From NCBI GenBank assembly GCA_030447925.1, contig JAUJNX010000009.1, forward strand, positions 1,572-65,571: a stretch of 64,000 bases of DNA. The letters run 5' to 3'. A program made the translations under genes and the position numbers. Positions 35,455 to 45,183 of the stretch are shown here, in pieces. Each line of letters starts with the position of its first letter. Positions within the stretch are counted from its first letter, which is position 1. The notes below the pieces were generated by a model. The model worked only from the letters and a program-made list of their open reading frames with translations, did not search any database and was not told the DNA's origin. The stretch comes from Egibacteraceae bacterium (GTDB lineage: Bacteria; Actinomycetota; Nitriliruptoria; Euzebyales; Egibacteraceae).

Positions 35455-38138
35455 GTGGCTAAGAACCTGGTCATCGTCGAGTCACCCGCGAAGGCGAAGA
35501 CGATCGGCAAGATCCTGGGCAAGGACTTCGTCGTCGAGTCTTCGATCGGGCACATCCGGGACCTCCCCGAGAACGCGCGTCCGAGGTTCCGGCTGCCTAC
35601 AAGAACGAGCCGTGGGCCAGGCGACTCGGGGTCGACGTGGACAACGACTTCAAGCCCCTCTACGTGGTTCCGCGCAAGAAGAGGTCGCAGGTCACCAAGC
35701 TCAAGGAGCTACTGAAGGGCGCGGAGAACCTCTACCTCGCGACCGACGAGGACCGCGAAGGTGAATCCATAGCCTGGCACCTTCTAGAGGTCCTGTCGCC
35801 ACGGGTTCCGGTCAAGCGCATGGTCTTCCACGAGATCACCCCGCAGGCGATCCAGGAGGCCGTGGACAACCCGAGGGACCTTGACCATCGACTGGTCGAC
35901 GCTCAAGAGGGCCGGCGCATCCTCGATCGCCTCTTCGGGTTCGAGGTGTCCCCGGTCCTGTGGAAGAAGGTCATGCCGGGCCTGTCGGCGGGGCGCGTCC
36001 AAAGCGTTGCCACCCGCATGATCGTGGAACGCGAAGAGGCGCGCATGCGCTTCAGGTCTGCTTCCTATTGGGACATCGAGGCGCACCTCGCACCCGCAGG
36101 CTCTCCGAGCGAGATGTTCGCGGCAAACCTTCTCTCCGTCGACGGGACCCGGGTGGCCACGGGCAAAGATTTCGATGCACTAGGTCAGTTGTCTCGGGGC
36201 GACGTCTTGGTTCTGAGCCAGGACGCTGCCGCGGGATTGGCTGCGGCGTTGGAAGAGGCTTCGTTCTCGGTTACCTCGGTCGAGCAGAAGCCGTTCAAGC
36301 GTTCACCGTACGCGCCGTTCATCACGTCCACCCTTCAACAGGAGGCCGGACGCAAGCTGGGGTTCACCGCTAGTCGCACGATGCGAGCCGCGCAGACCCT
36401 GTACGAGAACGGCTTCATCACCTACATGCGAACCGACAGCGTCACCCTCTCGGCGTCCGCGGTGTCTGCGGCGCGCGATCTGGCGAAAGAGCGTTACGGC
36501 TCCGACTACATCCCCGATCAACCTCGCCGCTACACGAACAGATCGAAGAACGCTCAGGAAGCACATGAGGCGATCCGCCCCGCGGGCGAGACGTTCCGGA
36601 TGCCCGAGGAGGTATCGGGTGGCGTGTCGGCGGATGAAGCTCGTCTCTACGAGCTCATCTGGAAGAGAACCGTCGCTTCCCAGATGTCCGGACGAGGGGC
36701 CAGAGCGCCCACGTGAGGGTCGAGGCACAAGCGCGCGGGACCGCGGGCCGAGTTCGCGGCGAGCGGGAAGGTGATCACCTTCCCCGGCTTCTTGAAGGCC
36801 TATGTGGAGGGAAGCGACGATCCGGATGCTGCCCTCGAGGACCGAGACGTTCGGCTCCCTGCCCTCGAGGTCGGCCAAGCCGTGAGAGCTGCAGATCTGC
36901 AGCCCAGGGGACACGAGACCAAGCCGCCGGCCCGCTTCACGGAAGCCTCTCTCGTCAAGGAGCTAGAGGAGATGGGCGTCGGCCGTCCCTCGACCTACGC
37001 GAGCATCATCCAGACGATCCAGAGCCGCGGTTACGTGTGGAAGAAGGGCTCGGCTCTCGTCCCGTCGCTGACCGCCTTCTCGGTGGTCAAGCTCCTCAAA
37101 GAGCACTTTTCGAGGCTCGTCGACTACCAGTTCACGGCCTCTATGGAAGAAGACCTCGACGGGATCGCGGCGGGGGAGGAAGAGGCCATCCCCTGGTTGC
37201 GAAAGTTCTATTTCGGCAACGGCGAGGCGGGTCTCCACGCCATGGTGTCGCAACGTCTGGAAGAGATCGATGCGCGTGAGGTCAACTCGATCTTGATCGG
37301 CGTGGACGGCGACGGCGTCGAGATCTTCGCCCGGCCCGGCAAGTTCGGGCCCTACCTGCAGCAGGGCCGTGAGGGAAAAGACACCGTGTCGATCCCCGAC
37401 GATCTGCCGCCGGACGAGAGCCTCACCGTCGCCAAGGCCGAGGAACTGTTGGCGGCGCCGAGCGGGGACAGGACTCTGGGGCATCATCCCGGCTCGGGCG
37501 AGCCGATCAATCTGAAGATCGGGCGCTTCGGCCCCTACGTCCAACTGGGCGAGATCGAGGAGGGCTCGAAGAAGAAGCCCCCGACGTCGTCGCTGTTCTC
37601 CACGATGGATCCTGCGACGCTGACGCTCGAGGAGGCCTTACGTCTGTTGAGCCTCCCGAGAGCGGTAGGTGTGGACCCGACCGACGGGCGGCCGATCGAA
37701 GCGTTGAACGGACGCTTCGGCCCCTACGTCCGGAAGGACAAGGACACCCGCTCCATAGATGGCGAGGAGCAGCTCTTCACCATCACCCTGGAAGAGGCTC
37801 TGGCGTTGTTCGCCCAGCCCAAGAAGGGTCGGGGCAGAACTGCATCGCCTCCGCTCGCGGAGCTGGGTCCGGACCCTGCGACGGGGGAGGACATCGTCGT
37901 CAAGGACGGTCGCTTCGGGCCCTACGTGACCGACGGCACCACCAACGTATCTCTGCGGAAGGGCCAATCGCCGGCGACGATGACGCTTGCGACCGCGGCG
38001 GAGATGCTGGCGGAGAAGAGAGCAGCAGGGCCCGCCAAGCCACGCAAGAAGACGACCCGCAAGTCAGCCGGCGCCAAGAAGACCACCGCCACGAAGACGA
38101 CCCGCAAGAAGACAGCGGCCAAGAAACAAGCCACTTGA
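35455..38138 (+). CDS. topA: DNA topoisomerase I
   Basis: Type IA topoisomerase that removes negative supercoils. GTG 35455 with SD AAGGAG gives [21 protein letters not shown]. The Toprim domain reads [18 protein letters not shown], and the nucleophile Tyr lies in [14 protein letters not shown]. Indels near 35585 and about 36705-36770 interrupt the frame. The C-terminus has repeated [12 protein letters not shown] units (near 37335, 37520, 37710 and 37910), the topoisomerase C-terminal repeats of actinobacteria, and a Lys/Thr/Ala-rich tail from about residue 860 like that of mycobacterial TopA. About 894 residues. The MFS-Tmk and holB genes follow, matching the topA-holB linkage of mycobacteria. 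Confidence 0.9.
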
Positions 38139-38185
38139 TACGGTGCGGCCCTAGGATGTTGTCCAGGCTCGACTAGGAGGGACGC

Positions 38186-40213
38186 ATCCAGCCAGCCCAC
38201 GATCGACCCGACCTGCGAGTACTCAGCAGCGAACCCGAGGGGGCCTCTTACCGCTCTCTGCTGAGGAACGGCAACTTCCTCCGATTCTTCCTGGCCCAGT
38301 TCGTCTCGAGCCTGGGGGACTGGATAGGAGTCATCGCGATCGCGATCTTCGCCAACAAGATCGGCGGCGCAACTGCGGTCGGCACCGTGTTGACAGCGCG
38401 CGTCCTACCCGGCTTCTTGGTCGGCCCCGTCGCCGGGGTCATCGCCGATCGCTGGGATCGCAAGAAGACCATGGTGGTGGCGGACCTGATCAGAGCGGTG
38501 GTCATCTTTTCGTTGCCGTTCGTGCCGAGGCTTTGGTATCTGTTGCTGGCGTCGATGCTGCTCGAGAGCTTGACCTTGATCTGGGGCCCGGCGAAGGACG
38601 CGTCGCTTCCTCATTTCGTCACGCCATCGGAGCTCACCCATGCGAACTCTTTGTCGCTGCTCGGCGTTTACGCACCGTGGCCCTTGGCCTCTTTGGTGTA
38701 CGCATCGCTGGCGACCTTTGGCGTCTTCCTCGGCCGCACCGTTCCGGCCCTCGAGGGATTGACCGATAACACCGAGGCGCTCGCGTTGTGGATGGACTCC
38801 CTGACTTTCCTGTTCTCGGCGGTGATGATCTCGACCCTGGCGATCCCCATGACCCTCACCCGGGATGGTCACCTCGATCTGAAGCAGATCCGCCGGGACC
38901 TGGTGGAAGGCCTCTCCTTCGTGGTGAAGCACAAGCAGGTTCGCCCGTGGCTGCTCGGCATCGCATTCACCTTCACCGCCGCCGGTGCCGTCTTCTCTCT
39001 TGGTATCGGTTTCGTCAAGGAGGTGCTGGGTGGTGGCGACCGCGGTTTCGCGTTCTTGGTCGGTTTCCTCGGCACCGGGATGATCATCGGTCTGCTGGCG
39101 GTAGGGCTCCTGGCCAAGTTGATACAGAAGGACGTTCTGTTCTCCTCATCCATCCTCTTGCTGGGTGTGGGGTTGATCGGTCTGGCCAGCATGAACAGCC
39201 TCAACACGGCTATCCCGCTCGCCAGCGCGCTCGGGTTCTTCGGCGGCGCGGCCTACTCGACGGCCTACTCCCTGATGCACGAGAACACGACGGACGAGCT
39301 GCGCGGACGAACGTTCAGCGCCGCCTACACGGTGATCAGGATGGGCATTCTCTTGGGGCTTGGGATCTTTCCGCTGTTCGCTGGAGCGATCGGAGACAAC
39401 GTGATCGCCGGGGTGAACGTTCCGGGAAGCCGGGCGACGTTGTGGCTCGCGGGTCTGGTTGCCATGGGTGGAGGGATCTTGTCGATGAGGGCGATACGCG
39501 CTCGCACGTTGGAGCCCTCGTTGGTGCCCGACCAGCAACGCGGCAACTTCATCGTGTTCGAGGGCGGCGAGGGGGCAGGCAAGACCACGCAGATGGCGGC
39601 CCTGGTGAAATGGCTGGAGGCGCGAGGCGAGCGTGTGGTGACGACCCGGGAGCCGGGTGGCTCTTCGATCGGCAGCCGCATCCGCGACATCTTGCTCGAT
39701 CCCGCCGCCGCCGAGATGGATCCTCGAGCCGAGGCGCTCTTGTACGCGGCCGACCGCGCTCAACATGTGAGCGAGGTGATCCTTCCCGCACTGCGCGCGG
39801 GCAAGACGGTTATCTCAGATCGTTTCGTCGATTCCTCTCTCGCGTACCAGGGCGTGGCGCGGGGCCTCGGGGTGGAAGAGATCTACCGGATCAGTGAGTG
39901 GGGGACCGGAGGCGTCATGCCCGATGTCGTCTTCTATCTCGATATAGAACCCGCCGCCGCTCTGGATCGGATCGGCGACCAACCCGACCGGATCGAGCAA
40001 GAAGAGCAGGAGTTCCACGAGAAAGTCGCGCAGGGTTATCACCAACTGGCGCAGCGGTTCTCTTCTCGCTTCGTGGTCCTGGATGCCACCAAGTCACCAT
40101 CTCAGGTGCATGCACGGGTCATAGAAGTGATAGGCGAGCGAAACCTCCGACAAGTCGCCCCACTGTCCGATGGCGGCCGGTCCATCGGTCGCCCCGGCCC
40201 CCTGCCCCGATGA
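38186..40213 (+). CDS. tmk: MFS transporter-thymidylate kinase fusion
   Basis: One intact frame of about 675 residues. Residues 1 to about 445 form a twelve-helix MFS domain (LRNGNFLRFFLAQFVSSLGDW at the start, IADRWDRKKTMVVADLIRA in the first loop). From residue about 454 follows thymidylate kinase: FIVFEGGEGAGKTTQMAAL (P-loop), VVTTREPGGSSIGSRIRDILL, VISDRFVDSSLAYQGVARGLG and YLDIEPAAALDRI. It makes dTDP from dTMP. MFS-Tmk fusions are known in actinobacteria such as Streptomyces. The start is odd: AGGAGG at 38175-38180 lies 5 nt before ATC (38186), and the first in-frame GTG is only at 38387, inside the MFS domain. A miscalled start codon is likely. The stop overlaps holB (ATGA). Confidence 0.8.
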   Translation: MQPAHDRPDLRVLSSEPEGASYRSLLRNGNFLRFFLAQFVSSLGDWIGVIAIAIFANKIGGATAVGTVLTARVLPGFLVGPVAGVIADRWDRKKTMVVADLIRAVVIFSLPFVPRLWYLLLASMLLESLTLIWGPAKDASLPHFVTPSELTHANSLSLLGVYAPWPLASLVYASLATFGVFLGRTVPALEGLTDNTEALALWMDSLTFLFSAVMISTLAIPMTLTRDGHLDLKQIRRDLVEGLSFVVKHKQVRPWLLGIAFTFTAAGAVFSLGIGFVKEVLGGGDRGFAFLVGFLGTGMIIGLLAVGLLAKLIQKDVLFSSSILLLGVGLIGLASMNSLNTAIPLASALGFFGGAAYSTAYSLMHENTTDELRGRTFSAAYTVIRMGILLGLGIFPLFAGAIGDNVIAGVNVPGSRATLWLAGLVAMGGGILSMRAIRARTLEPSLVPDQQRGNFIVFEGGEGAGKTTQMAALVKWLEARGERVVTTREPGGSSIGSRIRDILLDPAAAEMDPRAEALLYAADRAQHVSEVILPALRAGKTVISDRFVDSSLAYQGVARGLGVEEIYRISEWGTGGVMPDVVFYLDIEPAAALDRIGDQPDRIEQEEQEFHEKVAQGYHQLAQRFSSRFVVLDATKSPSQVHARVIEVIGERNLRQVAPLSDGGRSIGRPGPLPR

Positions 40214-41351
40214 GCGTCTGGGATCCTCTACGCGCGAACGCGTCGATCGAGTCGCTGGCCAGGCAGATGTCGGCCGATGGTCTTGCGCATTCCTGGTTGC
40301 TCTTGGGCTCGACTGGCTCCGACAAGGGGGCCGCAGCAGTGGCCATGGCGGCGGCCGTCAACTGCGACGTGGCGCCCATGCTCGGGTGCGGCGACTGCTC
40401 GACGTGTCTACGCATCCTTCGACATCGCCACCCCGACGTCCATCATGTCTCGCCGGAGGGAACCTTCATCCTGGTCGACCAGATACGAGAGAGCGTCATA
40501 GCGGAAGCTACGCGTTCTCCGTTCGAGGCGACCAGCAAGGTCTTCATCCTGGAAGAGGCCGACCGGATGAATCCAGCCGCTCAGAACGCGCTTCTGAAGA
40601 CCCTCGAGGAGCCGGGTCCGGGAACGATGTTCATCCTGCTGTCGGCACGAGAGGAAGAGCTTCTCGAGACCATCAGGTCGCGTTGTCGCGTGATCCATCT
40701 ACAGCGCGCGTTCCCGAGGAACACATCGCGACGGTTCTGCAGGCTGAGGGAATCGCCAGCGACAAGGCTCTGCTTGCCGCCCGCGTTTGAGGGGGACCTC
40801 CACAGGGCTCGTTCCCTGACGGGGTCGGGGCGCGTGGGAGCGTCGCTCGCTGTGGTTATCGATCCCTCGCCGGCTGACGTCGGCGGTGGACGGTCTCGAT
40901 CTGGCCGCCGAGATCGTGAACGAAGCCGGGAAGCCGTGAGGGAGCGTGAGGCGCACCAGAAGGACGAGGTCGTGGAGCTGGCCGAGGCCCTCGGAGAGGG
41001 CCGAGGCACTGCGTCTGCTCGCAACGCTCTGGCCAAGCGTCACAAGAGGGAGCTACGTCGGGTCGAAGAAGCCGTGCTCGCGGACGCGCTGGACACTATG
41101 GGCTCGTTCTATCGCGATGTGCTGGCGTTTCGCAGCGGAGGAGAGTCGGTAACGAACCTGGATGTCCTCGAAGAGCTGAAGAGGTGGGCGGACTCCGGTG
41201 TGAGTGACCTCTGCCCGTGGCCGCAATGGAACGCTGCGTCTCAGCACGCTCCGCCCTGTCGAAGAACGCCAACGTCCCGCTGACGATGGAGTCGACGATG
41301 TTGGAGTTGGCCGAGAGGTTCCCCCCGATTCGAGGGCCGGGGTCAGAGTTA
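40210..41351 (+). CDS. holB: DNA polymerase III delta-prime subunit
   Basis: Clamp-loader ATPase-fold subunit. ATG 40210 lies in the tmk stop. The N-terminal half is intact: AHSWLLLGSTGSDKGAAAVA (degenerate P-loop), CGDCSTCLRILRHRHPDVH (zinc-binding Cys cluster), FILEEADRMNPAAQNALLKTLEEPGPGTMFIL (sensor region) and TIRSRCRVIHL. Indels near 40705, 40790, about 40890 and 41205 scatter the C-terminal helical part (VEEAVLADALDTMGSFYRDVL, then NANVPLTMESTMLELAERF). The end is uncertain: 41351 if an indel in the CCCCCC run at 41321-41326 is assumed, otherwise 41405. Adjacent to tmk, as is usual. Confidence 0.8.
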
Positions 41352-41439
41352 GCGCGACCGTGCGGACCGGCGGGTGGCCGGATCCGCAGGATCGAATGGC
41401 TCTAGAGGTTCTGCAGGTTCCACACGTTGAAGTTGGCTT

Positions 41440-41932
41440 TCAGGGAGCGTCGACCCAGGAGCGATAGACCCTCTCGTACTTGCACCCCTGCACCAGCCGC
41501 TTCTTCGTCACCACGAACTCGCGCGACTTGTGCCACATGACCAAGCGCGCGGTCTCTCCTCGGGGAACCTTCTTCTCGTAGGACCAGGTGCCCGACTTCG
41601 ACCACTCCGCCCCCACGGTGACCCCGAGCGACGCGCTCGCCTTCGCGAACACGATCCCGGCCTCGGCCTCGACCGTCGCGGTCATCGGCGCGTGCACGGT
41701 CGCGGTCTTGGTCGCGGTGTAGGTGATCGTCCGGGACCCTTCAGGTAGTCGCTGCGGAGGTTCGACAGACGCTGGACTTGCTGACGTTGGTGAACTTGTA
41801 GGTGACGTTCGGGGCATCGCACTGAGCCGACGCAGGCGTGGCGGCCATGCTGGGAGCCACGAGCGCCGACATGAAAACCATGGTCGACAGGAGCCTCATC
41901 TTCTTGCTCCGTCTGCTTGCCATCGTCCCCAT
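41440..41932 (-). CDS. small secreted protein of unknown function
   Basis: ATG 41932 with SD AAGGAG gives MGTMASRRSKKMRLLSTMVF and a signal peptide ending near AATPASAQ. After SVC an indel near 41760 moves the coding signal to RLPEGSRTITYTATKTATVHAPMTATVEAEAGIVFAKASASLGVTVG, a Thr/Ala-rich beta-type segment, followed by EWSKSGTWSYEKKVPRGETARLVMWHKSREFVV and a C-terminal Cys-containing YRSWVDAP. About 164 residues. The pattern (amphipathic strands around GKSxTVGAEWSKS) is faintly like pore-forming or aerolysin-type repeats, which is only an impression. No family assigned. Convergent with holB. Confidence 0.5.
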
Positions 41933-42090
41933 AAGCGTCTCCTTCCGGGAGAGGATGCGGTCAGCTCACCGCCGTCCCGGAAAGTTCTCCCAGATGCCAG
42001 AAAAACGGACCATTCCGCCCTGCTGTGTGCTGCAAGCGAACGCAAACGAGCGCAAGCGGCAGAAGTGGCCCTGGGTAGACTCATCTCCCA

Positions 42091-42162
42091 GCCGGGGTAG
42101 CTCAGTCGGCAGAGCGATTCACTCGTAATGAATAGGTCAGGGGTTCGATTCCCTCCCCGGCT
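42091..42162 (+). tRNA. tRNA-Thr (anticodon CGT)
   Basis: Cloverleaf read by eye: acceptor GCCGGGG (42091-42097) with CCCCGGC (42155-42161), D stem GCTC/GAGC, anticodon stem ATTCA/TGAAT around loop CTCGTAA with anticodon CGT, and T arm GGTTCGATTCCC. The T stem has one base too few on its 3' side, giving 72 nt, probably another indel error. Discriminator T; CCA not encoded. Confidence 0.85.
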
Positions 42163-42235
42163 CGAACCAGAAGAACGGGAGGGGATGAGAAATGGCGACT
42201 CTGCCCAGATCTTCGATTCCGCTCCCGGCTCGAAC
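42144..42235. repeat. imperfect direct repeat of the tRNA-Thr 3' end
   Basis: The last 24 bases spanning the T arm and acceptor (42144-42167) recur at 42212-42235 with 21 of 24 identical, beginning TTCGATTCC and ending CCGGCTCGAAC. A weaker echo (CTTCGATTCCCCTTTCCACCAG) occurs near 42280-42301. Direct repeats of a tRNA 3' end are what integrase-mediated insertion leaves, but only about 45 bp lie between these copies and no integrase is present. The rest of 42163-42491 shows no gene. Confidence 0.6.
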
Positions 42236-42491
42236 GAAGTGAGGATTGGAGAGATAGGATGAGTATGATGCCCCTACTTCGATTCCCCTTTCCACCAGAC
42301 GGATCAGGACCCTGCCAACGACGTTCCGCCGACCGCCGATGGTCCCCGGCTCGGCTCAAAGTTCTACCTAAGAACCCTGATGAAGGAACCGTAGTGCATC
42401 AATCGGACCGTCTTCACCTAGACGGGTCGCGCAACGTCTCCGCATCGTGCTGCCATAAGGTACGGGCCCAGCAACAAGGAGGTCACCCGTC

Positions 42492-43602
42492 ATGAAAACT
42501 TCGAGCTATCGAAGGAATTGGTTTCGGAGTGGGGGTCGCCCTCCTGCTCACGGGGTTGTTTGCCGCCGTCTGCTACGCCCACCTGGCGGCTCGCGCCACG
42601 ATCGTAGAACGCCGGGCCGACATCCTCAAGGGGGGACAGCGGGGCCCGACGTCATCAGGGCGGCAACGATGACATCCAGGGCCTGAGACAGATCTGCGGA
42701 GGGGCAGCAACGACTACCTGTTTGGCAACCGTGGGGGTGACTGGCTTACCGGTGGCTCCGGGATTTCCCAGGACCGTCTCCGGCGGTTTCGGCGACGATT
42801 ACTTCAATATCGGAAGAGACCCCGATCGCGACGTTATCGACGGCGGCGAGGGCCTCGATGACAATCGACGCCAGCCACGCGACGGTGACCCGGAGGGTGG
42901 CACGGAGCCGGCACACATCGATCTTTCGCTCGGCACGGCTACCACCGAGAAGGGCGCTCGGACGACCTGGTCCTCTATTCAATCGAGAGCGTCTACGGCA
43001 GCGGGATTGGCGGCGCTCGATCATCGGCGACGACAGGGCCAACGAGCTGTCTTCCGGGTACAACGGCGGCGGACGCATCGAACGGGGATGATGTCCTGTT
43101 CGAGGGTCGACGGCGGCACCGAGTTCTACGGAGGGCCTGGCAACGACGGCGGATTAACAGCATCGGCGAACGAGGAAACATCGCTGATGGCGGCGAGGGC
43201 ACGGACACGTTCTCGATCGATGCAGGGTTGCGCTGACGGCCGATCTGGATGCCGGCACTGCTTCGGCCGAGGGCGAATCCACCTCCAGCACGCTGATATC
43301 CATCGAGAACCTCCTCGGAGGTGGAGCAGCCGATCGCCTGAGCGGCGACGATCCACCTGCTGGACGGGGGCCAGTTTGGCCGCGACGACGTCCTCGATGG
43401 GCGAGCGGGTGACGACACTCTGCTCGGACGCGGGGGCGTCGATCAGTTGGACGGCGGAGACAGGACCGACAGGGCAGACGGGGGAGGCGGCACGGACAGT
43501 TGCATCAACGCCGAAACGATCACTGCGTGTGGTGAGGTCCGCAAGGTCCTCTCTTCGCGCTCAGCGTCGCGGGCGGCGTTAGACACGAAGAGAAGGGGCT
43601 AG
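42492..43602 (+). CDS. RTX-type calcium-binding repeat protein
   Basis: ATG 42492 follows AAGGAGG. A signal/anchor segment (GVALLLTGLFAAVCYAHLAA, in a shifted frame) is followed by hemolysin-type nonapeptide repeats: GGGSNDYLFGNRGGDWLTGGSG, GGFGDDYFNIGRD, DVIDGGEGLD, GGTEFYGGPGNDGG and, near the end, DGRAGDDTLLGRGGVDQLDGGD. The end GGGTDSCINAETITACGE is the usual closing motif of extracellular actinobacterial RTX proteins. At least eight indels occur within 1.1 kb, the highest density in the window, so the exact sequence is unreliable. Stop at 43602. Exported, calcium-dependent folding expected; no enzymatic domain seen. Confidence 0.6.
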
Positions 43603-43894
43603 GCCGCCTCCGGTCGGCGGCTTGATCTTGTCGCGGGCCATCTGTCGGGCAGCCCCCGACGCCGCGCCGACTCCGATCCATCGCCTTCTTTCCCGGAGCG
43701 ACATCCATGTCGATCTGGGGCGGGTCCTCACGGGTGACCAAGCGCCACAGCGTGGTGACGACGTAGGTCGCCAGCTTCACGGCCAGGATGCCGGCGATCA
43801 TGTCCATCCTGGCCAAGCGTCGGCTTGACCGGGATCGAGCCGTCGAAATGGATGTCCCCGTTCTCTTGTTCTTGCCGATCTTGTCTTTCGCCAT
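43579..43894 (-). CDS. small membrane protein
   Basis: ATG 43894 starts MAKDKIGKNKRTGTSISTA, a basic N-terminus, followed by one membrane helix (MDMIAGILAVKLATYVVTTLWRLVTRE) and REDPPQIDMDVAPGKKAMDRSRRG. An indel near 43660 leads to GAASGAARQMARDKIKPPTGGG and a stop at 43579, overlapping the end of the RTX gene on the other strand. About 105 residues. Helix followed by T-x-x-x-P-P recalls DUF4235 actinobacterial proteins, but the similarity is not strong enough to assign. Confidence 0.45.
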
Positions 43895-43961
43895 CACTGC
43901 TCTTCCGTTCGAGCAGTATGCCCGCCCCGGGTTGCCCCTACGCCTCCGCTAGCTCCGCGCT

Positions 43962-45145
43962 TCATGCCCACGAGCTCATCGGCTCCTCGGCCCCCTCGGC
44001 GGGACCCACCGCGATGATCCGATCGCCCGGGCAGAGCGTCAGCCCCGGCTTGGGGCGATACATCCAGCGCCGTCCCCGCTGGACGGCGAGGACGAACATC
44101 CCCGTTTCCGTCTCGATGGACAGCTCTTTGATGGTTTTTCCCTGCGCGGCAGAGCCCTCGCCCACGACGGTTTCGTGACCGAACTCATCGGACTCCACCA
44201 AAGCGGCTGCGATCACCGGATGAAGCTCTTGTCCCTGTTCGACGAGGCGCGTCATCTCGCGAGCGGAGTCGAAGATGATCTCGGATGCGTGCGCCAGATG
44301 AAGCAGTCCTCGCAGGTCGTCGGGGTTGCGAGCTTCTTGCGAGCTTCTGAGCACCCACGATTCGAGCCTCGTCGTGTACCGCGTCGGACCGGGCCTCGAG
44401 GTTCCCCACCTCGGCCGCCAGCGCAGGATCGTTGAATAACAAAGCCGAGTACGCAAGGCCGACGGCAACCTCTGCCGAGTTCTTCATCTCGACCAGCAGG
44501 TCGACGGCGCGATCGAGATCCGACAGCACCACGGTCGACGGCTCCAGGATGTCGGGCAGCTCGGAGCACCGAATATAGCTCCGCGCGAGCCGAACCCCGT
44601 CCTCGGGCCCTTTGATCAGCAGCACGTCGTTGGTCGCCACGACATAGTCCGGACCCGGATCGAGATCCCAGTCCCCGCCTCTTCGCGTCGCTATGACCCA
44701 CATGCCGATCTCGACCGGCAGCGACAGGTCGCGCAGCGAGCGCCCGCCCGCGGGAGCGCCTTCTCGAACCTTCACGCGCGACACGATCTCGTCTGCGTAG
44801 CGCAGGTCCTTGCGAAGGTCGTCCAGGATGCCCAGGCCTGAGTGCACGACGTGAGCGATGTCCTCGGCGGCATCGGCGATCTTCTCCACGGCGGAAGCTA
44901 TCTCCAGAACGCTGGCCATGTGCTCGGCATCCTCGGGGCTGCGCGCGCCGACAAGATGACGAGCTTCCGCAATTGGCGGAGGTCCGGAGAACATCCGTTC
45001 TTCGAGGCCCACGACCTCTTTGGCCAGATCTGCGTCATCGGCAGAAGACCTGCGTACGCAAGGTCCACCATCAGCTCCGAGGAGTCTTTGATCTCCGCCA
45101 GAGCCCCTTTACGGTGCTGGTACTTCGACCCTCTCCGTGATCCAT
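43962..45145 (-). CDS. tandem PhoU/TrkA_C (RCK_C) regulatory protein
   Basis: About 394 residues with two repeats of a helical PhoU-like unit plus a TrkA_C (RCK_C) ligand-binding unit. ATG 45145 starts MDHGEGRSTSTVKG; an indel near 45105 leads to ALAEIKDSSELMVDLAYAG, another near 45050 to VVGLEERMFSGPPPI and ASAVEKIADAAEDIAHVVHSG. The first TrkA_C unit reads RSLRDLSLPVEIGMWVIATRRGGDW to NDVLLIKGPEDGV. The second PhoU unit reads ILVEMKNSAEVAVGLAYSAL-like (44490-44440), and after an indel near 44350 the second TrkA_C unit GKTIKELSIETETGMFVLAVQRG ends RIIAVGPAEG. It lies directly downstream of a double MgtE gene on the same strand, so a gating role for that transporter is likely. Confidence 0.7.
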
Positions 45146-45183
45146 CTGTGTCTTGTTCCCCCTTCCCCCTGCCGGGGCGTTTT

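Noticed and set aside
42144..42235. A second complete tRNA gene downstream of tRNA-Thr
   Set aside because: Only the T arm and acceptor tail are repeated; there is no D arm or anticodon stem.
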